Assembly: GCA_008360975.2 (NCBI GenBank)
Contig: CM039193.1
Coordinates: 9,972,501-10,036,500, forward strand
Source: Lichenostomus cassidix
Taxonomy: Eukaryota > Chordata > Aves > Passeriformes > Meliphagidae
Length of the DNA: 64,000 nt
Reading direction: 5' to 3'
In this document: positions 43,961 through 57,042 of the stretch, piece by piece
Numbering within the stretch: the stretch's first letter is position 1
Layout of the letters: the number at the start of each line of letters is the position of its first letter
Position numbers and translations under genes: made by a program
Notes under the pieces: model-generated
Told to the model about the DNA's origin: nothing
Seen by the model: only the letters and a program-made list of their open reading frames with translations
Database searches by the model: none

Positions 43961-45271
43961 AACGGGTACCTGTGGAACGTCTCCTATAATAAAACGGATT
44001 GTTAGCCAAGACAGCAGAGAAAGTTCAATTTTCCTACACATTCCGGGGTTAAAGGAAGGGCACGCTGAAGCGTCTGGTACTGTTCATTGCATCCATCTCT
44101 GATTAGATGGACTGTTCTCTTCCCAAGAACAGCAGTCATTGCCAGGGCTGAAGGGTGGGAGAGCCCGAGTGAGGCACGGAGCAGGAGCAGCCCTGCCTGG
44201 GTCCTGCCCGTGTTGGAGAGGTTTGCTGGGTTGTGGAGGTGTGCCAAGGTCCCCAGAACTCGGGAGAGAGCTCGGTCATCTCCCCGCAGAGCAACCTGCT
44301 GTTTGCCGATTGCCGCAGCAGCTTCCTGGGAGCAATGCTAAGGGACTGGCCTGGTTTAACATCTAAGAACTTCACTAAATCAAACCCCGCGAGCCTCTGA
44401 GTGACAGCAGTTATTTTCTGTAGGCGAGGAAAGCGCAGAGTGATTTCATAAGATTCAGTAAGAAGTTTTTAACAAGGCAGGTAATGAAGTCCATTGCTCC
44501 CTCCCACACCTGCCACAGACCAGTCCTACTGCTATTTACTAGTGCTAAAAATAACCACGTGTAATAGCTGTAATGCCACCAGTGATGAAAATGGGCCTGG
44601 TGGGAGACAACTGAATTAACTTGCTTAATTCCTTTTTGCGTCACATGAATCTATGGTGTTCACTGCCCAGTGAGCTTGAAAAAATGTATATTGCTTTTAT
44701 TTGAATGTTGGTGATGAAAGAGTTCTAGACTAAGACGTTCTACACTCCCCACAGAGAGAAACAAATCTAAGTTTTGCAGCCTTTTATTTCAGTATCAGTG
44801 TGTAGGAAAGTGGCTATGGTACCTGCCATAACCTGAAGTTTGACGTAACATCCATGAGCCAGAACTGCCCACTGTACTACATAGTCCAGCCAAAACTTCT
44901 TGTTTGGTTCCTAGCTTTGGCTAATTGCTCTCTCTCCTTCTCAGAATCCTTTTACCTTGTGAGAAACAGTGCTGCTTTTAGAATTGTTACAGGAATTAAT
45001 ATCACAGGCTCAAAGGTTTGTACCATTGTTGGAAGGTTGGTAGGTTTTAATATTAAACTTGGGCTATTTTCTCCAATATAAACATCCATCAGCTCCAGAA
45101 AGGTCAGAGAAAGGAATAAATATTCAAAAGATCTTTTTCTATTGGCATGCTCAACTCTAATGGCAATCTGCCAAGTCCCATGAGGAATAAATGTCCAAAG
45201 CAAATTAAGTCACTTGAGAGTTTATTTTACCCTCTGCTCTCTCTGCTGTTGTTTGTTATTATCACTGTTGC
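43961..45271. other. CpG-island shore and upstream flank, no recognised gene
   Basis: GC content falls gradually from the second island block to about 44.4 kb, then the DNA is AT-rich. Short open frames occur on both strands near 44.0-44.4 kb, as expected in GC-rich DNA, without recognisable motifs. A plus-strand noncoding first exon here cannot be excluded. Confidence 0.5.
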
Positions 45272-45553
45272 CATAGAGCAAGAATGGGATAATTGTTTTA
45301 AACTAAAGGAGGGTAGATTCAGATTAGATACAAGGAAGAATTCTCTTACAGTGAGGGTGGTGAAGCACTGGACCAGGTTGCCTGGAGCAGTGGTAGATGC
45401 CCCATCCCTGGAAACATTCCAGTCCAGGTTGGATAGACCTCTGATCAACCTGACCTAGTTAAAGATGTCTCTGCTCATTGCAGGGGGTTGGAGTAGATGA
45501 TCTTTAAAGGTCCCTTCCACCCTAAACTATTCTGTAGTTACATGATTCGATGA
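45272..45553 (+). mobile_element. CR1 LINE, 5'-truncated copy with 3' end
   Basis: It matches the well-known CR1 3' region: GTTTTAAACTAAAGGAGGG, then GTGAGGGTGGTGAAGCACTG, GATGCCCCATCCCTGGAA, GCAGGGGGTTGGAGTAGATG, and an end resembling the ATTCTATGATTCTATG terminal repeat (ATTCTGTAG...ATGATTCGATG). Its frame still reads VVKHWTRLPGAVVDAPSLE, the C-terminal end of CR1 ORF2. It is severely 5'-truncated, as is typical, and it is the best-preserved CR1 in the window. Confidence 0.93.
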
Positions 45554-46372
45554 AGAATGGAGGAGGGGGACAGTGTTGACTTAGTGCACACATGGGTGGT
45601 CTGGAAGCACTATGATTGCACTATCTTGCTTAGCTTTGCTTTCAGTCACTGTGGATGGCTGACAGAAAAGGAAAGGATTGAACCCTGGAGAAAGAAGAGG
45701 GAAATGATTGCTCAGTTCTAGAGATGAAGGAACTGCCACACTAGTGTTCTGTCTGTACACCTCAGTAATAGCTCTGATTATTGTTAACAGACGAGCCCCT
45801 GAATCTGTCCACTGTTTTCTGGGGTTTTTTCTCCCACAGAACACCAGATCATACTCAGCTCTCAGGATGCTACTGTTCAGGTGTGCTGGGGATGGATGTG
45901 AAAGGTTCTACAGCTCTTTGGGCAACCATTCCACTCACTAAGAAGATTATGTCAAAATATTTGAAACAGCACAAGTGTAACATTTATAAATGAAGTGGTT
46001 TGCAAGAAGAGATTTTGAAGAAGGGGCAAGTGGCTTGTGGAAAGAAATAGGAGATTGTGTTAAGGATAGGAGTGCTAGAGACTTGTTTAATAAAGGTTTA
46101 AACATGCTTGCTTGAACTGTGTCTCCCTGCAGGCCAGTCAGCAGCTGCACAAAGTGCTTGCAGGATGATCGTAAGCTTCCCCACCTTCCACATGAAAGAC
46201 CTTGGTCTGCTTTCTCTAATATAAACTGTCTCATTAAGACAATTCTCTCCTAGGCATTACTCAGCTTAGTCTGATGATTAGTAATAAACCAACCACAGAA
46301 AATAATTTTTAATAACGTAACATTGTGTGCTATGGGAAGACATTGAGGTAGAAACTGGTAGGGGAGGTTTAT

Positions 46373-46487
46373 GAATAGAATAGAATAGAATAGAATAGAA
46401 TAGAATAGAATAGAATAGAATGGAATGGAATGGAATAGAATAGAATAGAATAGAATAGAATAGAATAGAATAGAATAGAATAGAATA
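46373..46487. repeat. (GAATA)n pentanucleotide microsatellite
   Basis: About 115 bp, roughly 23 tandem copies of GAATA. Three consecutive GAATG variant units near the middle divide it into two pure tracts. Long pure pentamer arrays are slippage-prone, so the length is probably polymorphic. The open frame on the minus strand here (repeating FYSIL) is only the translation of the repeat. Confidence 0.97.
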
Positions 46488-49400
46488 TGCATCATTTCCT
46501 CAGCTCTTGAACAGGACTAGAGGGCTCTTGGCTTTGTAAAATTCTGATCTCATATTTGAAAGATTAAAGCTACACACCTTTCTGACTAACATGGAGTAAA
46601 AGACTATCTCTGCCATAAAAGAAATGCTCCAAAGGACAAGTCCATGCAGACATCAGATGTTGGAAGCTTGTCTAAATGAAGTTGTTGGCAAAAATGTATT
46701 TGGAGGAAAGAGCAAATGGCTTGTAGAAAAGAACCAGGCAAGTGTGTTAAACATAACTGTGAAAATCTTTAGCCATCCTTTTGTCTAAAATCAAATTAAT
46801 TTGTCATCTGGGCATGCTTCCTTTCCTTGGGTGCAGTCAAATAGCCATGAGCCTTGATGCTGCTGAAGGCAGTCAATTTAACAGTGAAGAACAACCAGAC
46901 AGCTCCCTCCAGCCATATCCCTTTGTTCCCTGACACAGCCTCATGTCACAGGACAGGAAAAGAAAGAGCATGACCTATCTCCATCTTTATATTCTATTGA
47001 GGATCTGTCTATGAAGTGGTATCCTCTAAGGCTTCTCCCTCCCTCTTTTATATATCCAGAATGCATGACACAGATAAGAAGGGTAGAGAATGTGTCTTAA
47101 AGATCAAGAAGATGACAAAAGGCCTAAACTGTGGCCTCAGTCTTTCTCACATTATTCCAGTGCCTTCACTGTGTTCTGGGAACTTAGCCTAGGAACTTAG
47201 CCTATCTGCACCAGGAAAGGAATAAGGGTGCTGCATTTTAGAACTGCATTTCCTACTTTGGAGAAGGAGCTCCAGATCGCCCCAAAGCCATAAGTATTTC
47301 ATGAGTAGAAGGAATAAAAGGGATGCTGGTTATTTCTTTGACATAAAATAACAAGTGTCTCTCATTGAATTACTGTAGAAATTGGTCATAAGCCAGGAGA
47401 CATCCAAAGTCCTTAGCCACTAGCATGGCTACGCCCTTTGTCAACACCAGCAATGGAGAGTCAGTGGAGCCTGAGCCATGCTGGAGGCTGTTGGCAACCT
47501 GATTTGTTTGCCAGCCTTTTGGGTGACATGTAGATGGCCTGCAGCTCACACTTTATGGATTAGTGTTCATGGCAAATGATATCAAAAGTCTTCTGGCACA
47601 TTTACATATTCTGGCACCATTAAGTACATTAAAACAACTCGTTGGAGTGCTGATGGTGCACATAATCCAGAGTGTATAATAACCCTGGGCTCTAGGCTGA
47701 CATAGGGAGAATCTCTGAGATCACACAAGACTTTGGCCAGGGAGCAAGGGGGAAGAGCTTAGGGAAAAATCTAAAGAAAGAGGAAAGTAAGCTCTTCAGC
47801 TGAGTAGCAGCACTCTCCAGGAAGGGTCAGGCAGAGCAATAACTTCTGTTAGCGATGGTACAACTAAAATACAGCCAGCATACACACAGCAGAGGGCAAT
47901 AATATCTTCATTGTTGTGCAAATTCAACATCCCACTCAGAAAAGCTTGTCTGGACAGTGGCAGAGTGTTGGAATGAGGCCTGGATGTTAGCTGCTAGTGA
48001 GAAGTCAATGGGGGGAGCTCAAGACCCACCAGGAATAATTTTTGTTCAAGATCTTGAATAAATAGAGAGAAGCCGTTGTGCTCCTTTTAAAGAGGCATCA
48101 GAAACAAGGCAGTTAAAAAGGAAATAATCAAAGTGGTAGAGTTAGGACCTGCATCTGCTAATGATGTACACATGTAATTTTTGCATGCAGAACTCATGCT
48201 TGTGAAGTTGTAAAAGACAGAGTGGGTGCTTCAAGTTCACTTTCCTGGTTTTGCAAACCATCTGCTAGTTTGTGTCTGCAAGTGAGAGATGAGTGTGTAT
48301 CTGCTTTTCTGCAAACGTGATGTTGTAGTAGTAGTCCTCTGTTTCAAAATTGTGTTCTGGTGGTCTGCTGAATGTGTCTCATCTAATCTTAGCTCTCATA
48401 CTTTCAGTCTAAAATGTATGATTAATGTCCCTTGAGCAGTGTTTTAGTTTTTACATAGTGTCATTATTATGAAGTTCTGAGGTGAGCATGGGGTTTTCTG
48501 AATGTGCCATAATTAAACTGCCAACACTTAGGCTCAGGAAATGTGGCCTCCTATAGGCACAGGGCACAGGGTTTGCTGATGAAGTTCCATCATCAACAAT
48601 ATATTATTTTACAATAAACAGCAGTATAGAGAGTGCCAGGACTTCTTCCTCAGGTGGCTGCAGTGCAAGGGAAAGCAGTGAGGCCGTCAGGCTCCAAGGA
48701 TTTGTGCAGACCAGGGTCTCGCTTTGCCCAGCTGAAGAATTAATGAAGTGAGAGAGACTCAGTCTGGATCTACACCTGTGGAATAATGGCCTCCACAGTT
48801 CAGTTGTGCTAAGTGCTGCAAGCCAGAAGCTTTTCTAGAGCTGACAGAAAAAGTGCTGGTGCTCAGCTGCTTTACAGGATGAGCCCTATATTTGTCTGCT
48901 TTAATGAACAGCATGGTTCCACCTGCCGTGCACTGAAGTCACCTTTCCTTTCTGGGATTCTTATGAAGGCTTTTTAAAAGGAAAAGGAAAATAATAGAAA
49001 TGCAGACATAAAGGATAAAAAAGTCCTTAATCTTTCAGAAATATGGGAACTTGGCTGTATTTCTAAGCAAAATCAGTTCCTTTAAGTAGTCATGTGTTGT
49101 GCATTTCCCAGCAGAGTATTTTAATGAAGGTTGTTTTGTGGTTTGGGTTTTTTTAAATTCTAGTGAGTTTAGCAAGACAACTGTTGCACTTCCAGTGCAG
49201 GGGTCTTGGCTGGGATCTACTCCCTTTTGCAGTCCTCTCTTCCAGCGAAATTCCAAGTGTCTTGATCTGTCCACTGTACCGTTCTCCACTTGAGAGAGAA
49301 ATGGTCAAAAGTATCCCAGGTTAATATTTGAGAACAGGGAATATTCAAATGTTTCCTACAGTTTCTTTAGCTGGAGCAATTTATTTTATCCTGCAGCTGC

Positions 49401-52400
49401 ATGGGAATGCTTAGCATGAAGGTCAGAAAATAAATTCAAAAGCACAGATTTCTATATTGCCTTTTGTCATAGATTTATTATCATGTGTGTCTCTTAAAGT
49501 CTATTTACATGCTTTCCCTTGAGGTAATTAAATCTGTGCTGAACAGAGATTCTCCCAGCATTTCACCCTTGGGGTAGCTATGTCAGAGAGATCTTTCTGT
49601 GTATCTAGCTTCCCACCCAGTTTGTAGTCTCCCTCTCAGATTTGTCTTCCATTCTGCAGACGAGCAGGCTCGAGAGCTTTAAATCCTTAAAGTTGAGAAC
49701 TCTGCCCTTCGTGCATTTTGGTTCACAAATGCTCTGCTTTCTGCTGATCAGAATAGTGTTGCTGACTGATTATGTCAAAAGAAACTATCCTTTTAGGATT
49801 TTTCCTACTGCAGTGGAATTAGTTTGTTTTAATAGTAACTGATGCTGACAAGGATAAGCTGTTGGCTGAATTTCTGGATCCATTCAAGGTTTCACATCTG
49901 CTCAGTAAGGTGGTTCCTTCAGTAAAAACAGGCCCGCCCAAGAAGCTCACAATATTTTTCTGCTCCTGGGTGGTGATCTCAAGGAACAATCTTCCTTGCG
50001 GTTAATTTGGTGCTTGCAGGCCTGGCTGAGGCCCAGAAAGATGCACGAAGCACAGGAGAAGGTATTATGAAAAGGAGAAGACTTAACAGATTGGTGTTTT
50101 CTGAAAATTTAGAGATGGATAAAGCTCAAATTTCAGGGAAGGTTCAAATAAACCTGTATTTGTTCTCAATTAGATTTCTTGATCTTGCTAAACAACAGCA
50201 TTTCTGAGGCACAAACTGAGACTGCTGTTAAATCTCATGATTTTAAAAGTCTCACGATTTTTGTTTTGCTAAAAGGAGTGATGGGGAGAGAAACTTTACT
50301 ATCTTTTTAAGTTCCTTATACAAACAATAGTTTGGAAACATGGGTCTGACAATCTTGAGTATCAGGCCAACTCAACAAACTCAACATTTCTTAATGGTAC
50401 AGTTTTAGAGCCAATTTATTTTTGTAGTCTTTGGTGGCACGACTCAACCCTTAGGTTTTTAGAGATTGTCATCTCATTGACTCTTGATACAGTTTTCAGG
50501 TGGACCAGGTGTTGTTCTACCAGGTTAACCTAGAAACCAGAATGAAACATTCCTAAACACTGGTGTTTGGATCTGTGACAGGGTCTGAACATGGTCTTTT
50601 GGAGTATCTGAAATGTTTTTGTTCTTCATCCACAGCACTGGCAAGGTGCTGCTTTAAAATCCTAATGCCTGTGCATTCCCTGGATCCCTGTTTTCAGAGT
50701 TGCCTTGCATTGCCAAGACAATATTCACAGTATGTCTAGCTAATTTTAAATTATTGACTTTATAATTGGTGAATCTGTGAACGAAAGCCTTAGTGCTGTT
50801 CAGTGAAGGCCTAAACTCCACACCAAAACAAATGCAGTTATTGATTTTAATTAACTGAGCCTGAAGTGATAGTGGCTCAAAGTAAGAATTGCTGAAGTGC
50901 CTTGCTGGCCTTGAGTTTCCCGAGGCTGCCTTGTGTTTGTCCTTCTCTTCTGTGGCAATCCACGAAGACCCCTGTGCCCTGGAATGTCAACTCTTAGCAC
51001 AGTCAAAATCAAGAGTAAGATGACAGAAATGACTTCTTCCCAGCCCATCCATCTCTCCTGAGAGGTGCTGCTTGCAGCCAGCTCCATCTGGTGCAGGTTA
51101 CCTGGATCAGGACTGTGAAGGCAGCATGGGCTTTGGTCTTGTCTCCTGCGTGTCCTTGATTTGTTCACACAGCTCTTGTGAGTGTTTGGAGGATGTGGTG
51201 ATGAGGAGGAACAAAGCAATGAGACTATAGGAACTACTTATTTATCTTAAACCACTAGATCTGGAGTTTTGCTTGGAGAGTAGGGCCAGCCTGGCTAAGG
51301 CAGGGAGCTGCTAGCACTGCTGCACTACCTACCTGATTTTTCAATTGCTTTTGCTCTCCCTTGTATGGAATTCATTTTGTTATTTTGACTTTTCTCTGGC
51401 TAAAGTGTTTTATGTAGTACTTTGGATGTTACTGAGTCATTGATAAGTACTAACAAACCATCTGCTTATCTCAATTTGAGCCAGAGGATAGGCTGCAAAG
51501 CGTGGCTGGGTTGGGTTTTTTTTCCTTGTTTCATTCTTTTTTCCTCCTTTTAATATGTCAGAGAAAACTGCAGCAGAGGGCACTGTGTGGTTATGTTTCA
51601 GGGGAACACTTATTGAATTGCACTGGGTGGCTGGGAGCAACCTCCTCCTGAATGCCTGTACAACTAAATAACAGAATATTAAAAGCACTTCCTCTGAACA
51701 TGATGGTTTTAGGGTTTGGAGAGCAGGCTTTTTTATATTGTAAGGACTTGGCTGTTTTAATTTTTAGAGTACCTGGGAAGTGCTGGCATCAGGATCTTTT
51801 TCTATGCTGTGCAGGATTTGAAAGACAGCCTCATTAAAGGAGCAGCACAGAGCACAGATGACATCGAGTAGGCAGGCTACCTATAATAATGTCATGTTTT
51901 GTCATTTATAATAGATAGTTCTTCCAAACCTTTGGGATTCCCACAGCACTTGGCAAATTAAATATTTGAACGTTGTTAAAGGGAAGCCTGTTCAAAGAGA
52001 CTGGGCAGCTGTGAAGTGGGACATGGATGCCTCTGCAGGAAGAGGTGGAGTGCTGAAATTCCATTTAAGGGAAGTCCCCATTCACACAAAGCATGTCATG
52101 GGACATTTTTAAGTGTCTCTTCAATAAATATGGCCGTGTTTGAGTCATGATTGGAGAGAACTGGGTACAGTAAATAACATGCAGTGTTTTCAGAGCACTG
52201 CCGCAGGGCTCATCACACAGCAAGCTGTGTGCAACCCCCCTTACCTTCAGCTGACAGTGGGGAGGTGGATCTGACATGTCTGGAAATGAAATCCATGCTT
52301 TAAAGAGGCTGTGTTTGTTCAGACTGGAGCCTGGCAGTGCAAAGGCATCTCCCCATGCCAGCCTTTGCTGTCAAGATAATGTTGAAGATAATGTTAAGTT

Positions 52401-55400
52401 AATTATTTCTGGATCCTTAGGTCAGTGGTGAAGGTTTCTCTGGCAGACAGGGACACTGCTGGGATAAATACTGTGCATCCCTGAGCTCCCCCTGGAGCAG
52501 GGCTTTGGTGCCACAGAATGTACCAATTCACAGTGAAGCATAAACTCACAAAAGAAGCTCATGATTGCTCTTGTGCTTGAAGTTAAGCATGTGCTTAGAA
52601 ACATATAATAGGTTATATTTATTTGATTTGTAAAGCTGGATTTCTGGAAGAGGGAAAGATACCAAGAAGAAGGAGGGACTGCTCTTACATCATCCTGTCA
52701 AGGAACTGCCAGTGTGGCAGTACATGCCAGAGGTGAGGAGCACATGGAGCCCTGGAGAATGCAGCTTGATCTCATGGGAGCAGGAAGTGCAGTCTGTCTT
52801 GCTTTGGGTCAAAATCAGAATGTCTTTTTTCAGCGTAAGTTTATGACTTTCCTATGGGTTATTAAATAAAGTGGGAAGTAAAGAAGCAGCTATAAAAATG
52901 AACAGCATTAAAATCTCCAAAAATTAGAAGAGGAATAAAAGGAATGAGCAGAAAGCCTTCCACTCTCTCCATCACATAAATGATGGTCTTATCCTAGTAA
53001 TGGTGACAGGAGGTGGTCAGGTGGCATTATTTAGCTGAATGGCCTGTGTCTCCATGTGTGCTCAGATAAAGTTCAAAATGACCTTTAAAAAAATCCATTT
53101 TTAAAGATTCTTTTTACTTCAGAAAGGTCCAACTTTAGTAGCTTAAATTTAATTTTGTTCTTGAGGGAATCGGCTGTGGGGAGGGAAGGCAGCGCCAGAG
53201 ATACTCACAGTAAACTAATAGCAGGTAAAATGTCATTTTAAAAGAGTGAGTGGAAAGCACTTGCCATTGCAAAGAGGAAATTAATGAATTCTTTTCCCCT
53301 AATTCCTTTCCTCAGGTTTGATTTCTGATGTCTTTTCTGACTGCCACTGCCTGTGCTTATGTTAACACAAACTGATTAGCTGGCTTATTGGTTAGACTGA
53401 ACCCAGGGTCACAACACAGGGACTCTGTAGTGGCCAGCTGCACACTCAGGCACAGGCATGGGGACACAAGTGTCTCCAGCTCTAGGAACACACAGCTCAC
53501 AGGACAACCCCCACTGCTCCTTGGTAAGCACAGACTGTGCTTTTCCCCCTGTAAATCTCCAGCAACAGAAGGATAAATTGAGTGCAAGCACTTTCACAGC
53601 TGTACCCTGTAAGGAACAGCAGTGACATGTTGTACATGGCCAGGGACTTCATCACTTCTTAAGAAGCAGTTGCACTCCTTAGTTCTCACACTACAGAAAT
53701 CTGTCTTCAGGTTAGCAGTGATGCCAGACCAAGGAGAGATTGCTGGGAATCTCCTGTCAGGACTGACTGGGTGAGGCATTCTGGCACTGGCCTGTTACAC
53801 AGGAGTAGAGCCACCTGTTTGATCCTGAGGTGGCCTTTGCTTTAATGGAAATTTGGTTTTGAGCTCCTTTTAGTGTTTACTGTTCTCATGGAGAAAATAG
53901 AAGTTGTGCCAAGTTTCCCCGGTAAGGATATCAAAATGCACCATTGCAGCAGCTGGTAAGCAAGGAAAGGAATGGGCAAATGTGTTTTACAATCAACAGA
54001 AAAAAAGTCCCATTTCTGTCATTGGAATAAACAGTGAAATCCTCTACACTTATCCTTGTTGTCCATAGAAAAGCATCCTTTCTTCATCTCATACTTCCTC
54101 TTGTTGCCTGGAAGGTCCTGGCTGGATGCTGGGGACAGCTCAACACCTTCATTCTCTGAGTCTGAGGTCTTCATGGACTTCCTGTCTGAGAATTTCTAAT
54201 GTCAAGCAAAGAACTGTTGCAGAGCCTCCTAGGACACTTACCTTCTTCCACTTAAAGTGTCCAGCTGCCTCTTGAAGTGAAGCTGGATTTAGCTGTGCTG
54301 ATAGCATTGGTTTGGCTTGTCCTTTGGTTAAGCTGCTGACAAGCTAATTCACACCACTTCATCCTCCCTGGAGATCCCAGCCCTCCCTGGGCTTGTTTGT
54401 AAGCACTAAAGAGCTTGGGCTGGGGATGGACAGTCCAGAATGCCCATATGTAAAACCAACATGCACTGGCCAATGTGGGAGGGTCATGCAAGGCTGGCTG
54501 GGTCTGTTGCTACCCTGGGATGGAGGGATAAGCAGCTCCTTCTGGACTGGGGACTCCATGGTGCATTGGGTGAATTTTTGCTTGTAGCCCCTCTGCCTGG
54601 ATGTTGCTGCAGGGCAATGCCAGGGCTTGGCTCTGTTGGCAAGGCAGCAGCCTAGCCCCTGCTCCCAGCCTGGTGTGTCCCACAGATAATGTCCAACAGG
54701 AGATCCAATTAGAAGCTTGACTGGCTAACCAGAAACGGCAGCTGGAAGCTGAAGCTGGTGTGCCTGCTGTGGGTAAAATGGAAAACTCTACCTGCAAATC
54801 CATCTATTGGAAATTACTGTGTCTTGATTCTTTATTGCTAAGGAATAGCCTATCTGCTTCCAGGCCTCTGATGCAATGACTCACTCACAGGAGTCCAGTA
54901 ACTCTTTGTTTTTTCTCTCCCTGCCACCAAACACAGTAGATCTCCCTCCAACAGCAGTTTGTGTTGGAGCTAATTCTCTGCTGAGCAGTTATTATGGAAA
55001 ACAAGAAATTCAAATATAATCCCATTGGCCTTTCCCTGCAGGAAGAGCTTGGACCTCAATGTACTGCCTTCCTGGGAACATCTGCAAGCTCAATTTTTTT
55101 TGGTATTAGGTAGCTGAGAGTCTGGGCTGTCTGGATGACCCCAGGCAGATAGTCAAAGATGACTTTAAAGGCTGGATAATGTATTTCACAACAGTATAAT
55201 CCTGCAGTAGCCTGAGGGTTTAGAGTTGTTTTGTACTGTTTTTGATGTAGGGCTTATTTTAAGTTTTATGAAGAGATGTTGCTTTCTTAACTAACACTGC
55301 AGTAGCTTAGGAGCTGTTCTGCAGAGGACCTACTTGCTTTAGGCTCTCTGCATAAAACCCAGTACTTTTGGGGGGCTGTGTTCAGACAGGTGCATGGCAT

Positions 55401-56996
55401 GCACTGACACTGCCACATGGAAAAAGATCTTTATCTTCCAATGTTAGATTTCTGTATCTGTGCAAACACATGCTCGTACATGCAGAGAGGGAACTGCATG
55501 TCCTCAGAGGTGTGTGTCTGTACAGAGATGTGCAGAAATACAGTCACACATGCACTTCAGCTGAGGCCTCTGTATATTTGTTCATGTAGTAGCTATGCAT
55601 GTATTATCATCTGCATCCTGACTCTCCTCAGATCACACGTGTTGGTTTCACCTTAGCCCCAGAACTAGTGATGAAATCTAGAGAAAAAATATGGGGTCAT
55701 AATGCAAGAGAACATTGTAGGAGTCCATTTTGAGCTATTTTCCTCACCCTTTCCCCCCAGCCCCTTCTAGTCTAGTCATAAAAGGTGCTCCTGCTGTTTT
55801 TCTTCTCCAACATCTTTCCTTGCAAACTTTAATAAGTAATCAGATGTGATCAATTCCAGCTACTACTCTCCTGTTCCTCCGCTTGCTCTTCTAGGGCAGA
55901 GCGATTGTGTAAAAGAGACCTCCTGGGGATCCTGCATTGATTTATTCTCAGCTGATCTGAAACTTCAGCCATTTTCCATCCAACACTGTCCCTGGCAGAG
56001 CCTGTTCTGGGAAAAGAAGGATGCTCTGAATGCAGCCTCTGGTCTGTGATGTGGATCTGAAGCCTCAGCCTCTGTGGTGCCATGAATGCAACAGGGCAGA
56101 CCTGGCTCAGCTTCAGGCAGGGAAACAAGAGTGAGGCTCAAAGGGGGCATTTAAACCTTCTCTTTTTTGCATCTGTTTGGAAGCCACCAGTAAAAAGGCA
56201 CCATTTGTTTTCCTGACATCAGGGCTCATAAGGGAAGTGGTATGAAATGAGGGAGTTAGGAAGGTGAAGCTCTCTTCACTCATCTTCAGCACAGGAGTTA
56301 TGAGAGACAGAACACAAGGGCTATCAAATAACCATCTAACCCAGACCCCTGGTACTGGCCAGTGATGGGGGATGGTGGTGGAGTCTGGAAAAAAAGAAAA
56401 AAAGAAAGATGCCAAATGGATGGAATGAGCTCTTCCACAGCTCCTCCCCAGCAGCTGGCAAGCTGCAGTTCAAGGGACAATCTTGGAACCCAGCATATGT
56501 TCTACCAAAGGAATTTTGCAAACAAGCTGGGATTGCTGCCCTGAGGTGAAGCTGGAACTCAACAAAGAGGTCTCAGGGCAGAAGCACACGCAGCCCTAGA
56601 GGGGCCAGAGCAGCAGTTCAGACTTTGATCCTGCTGGAGCTGCAGGCACAGATGCAAAATAGTCTGCAGTGAAGTCTGCCAGTGACTCAGACAGAATTAG
56701 CCCAGCTGCACCATCCTTGCTCTTTCCACATTTAGAGAAATGAAACTCAGGGGCTGTACATCTATGCTCATGGTGCCAGTGCTGACCTTCTTTACAGCTG
56801 AGAAAGATGAAAGAAAGGAGGGTTTGGATGCAATCAGAAAGCACCAGAACTCTGGCAACTGACAACAGTGACAGCGCTCCCCCTGCCAAATCAAAGGGGT
56901 TTGGGTTAAAGCCTTGACGTCAGGGCTCTGTAAGATACCCAGGATCACAAGATATGTAAGGTTAACAGAAAGTTAAAGCCCCAAGTATCAGAATGC

Positions 56997-57042
56997 CTGT
57001 GTTTTCAGCACATCTGTGTTTTCAGCACATCTGTGTTTTCAG
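56997..57042. repeat. 17-bp minisatellite, 2.7 copies
   Basis: The unit CTGTGTTTTCAGCACAT occurs at 56997-57013 and 57014-57030, with a 12-bp partial copy at 57031-57042. The copies are identical, so the array is young. Confidence 0.95.

Noticed and set aside
46250..46495. 81-codon minus-strand frame with repeating FYSIL
   Set aside because: It is a translation of the GAATA microsatellite and not a protein.
55400..55620. Similarity of the ACATGC/TGTGTG-rich stretch to that near 59.5 kb
   Set aside because: Only short purine/pyrimidine-alternating words are shared, with no collinear alignment, so it is not a repeat pair.
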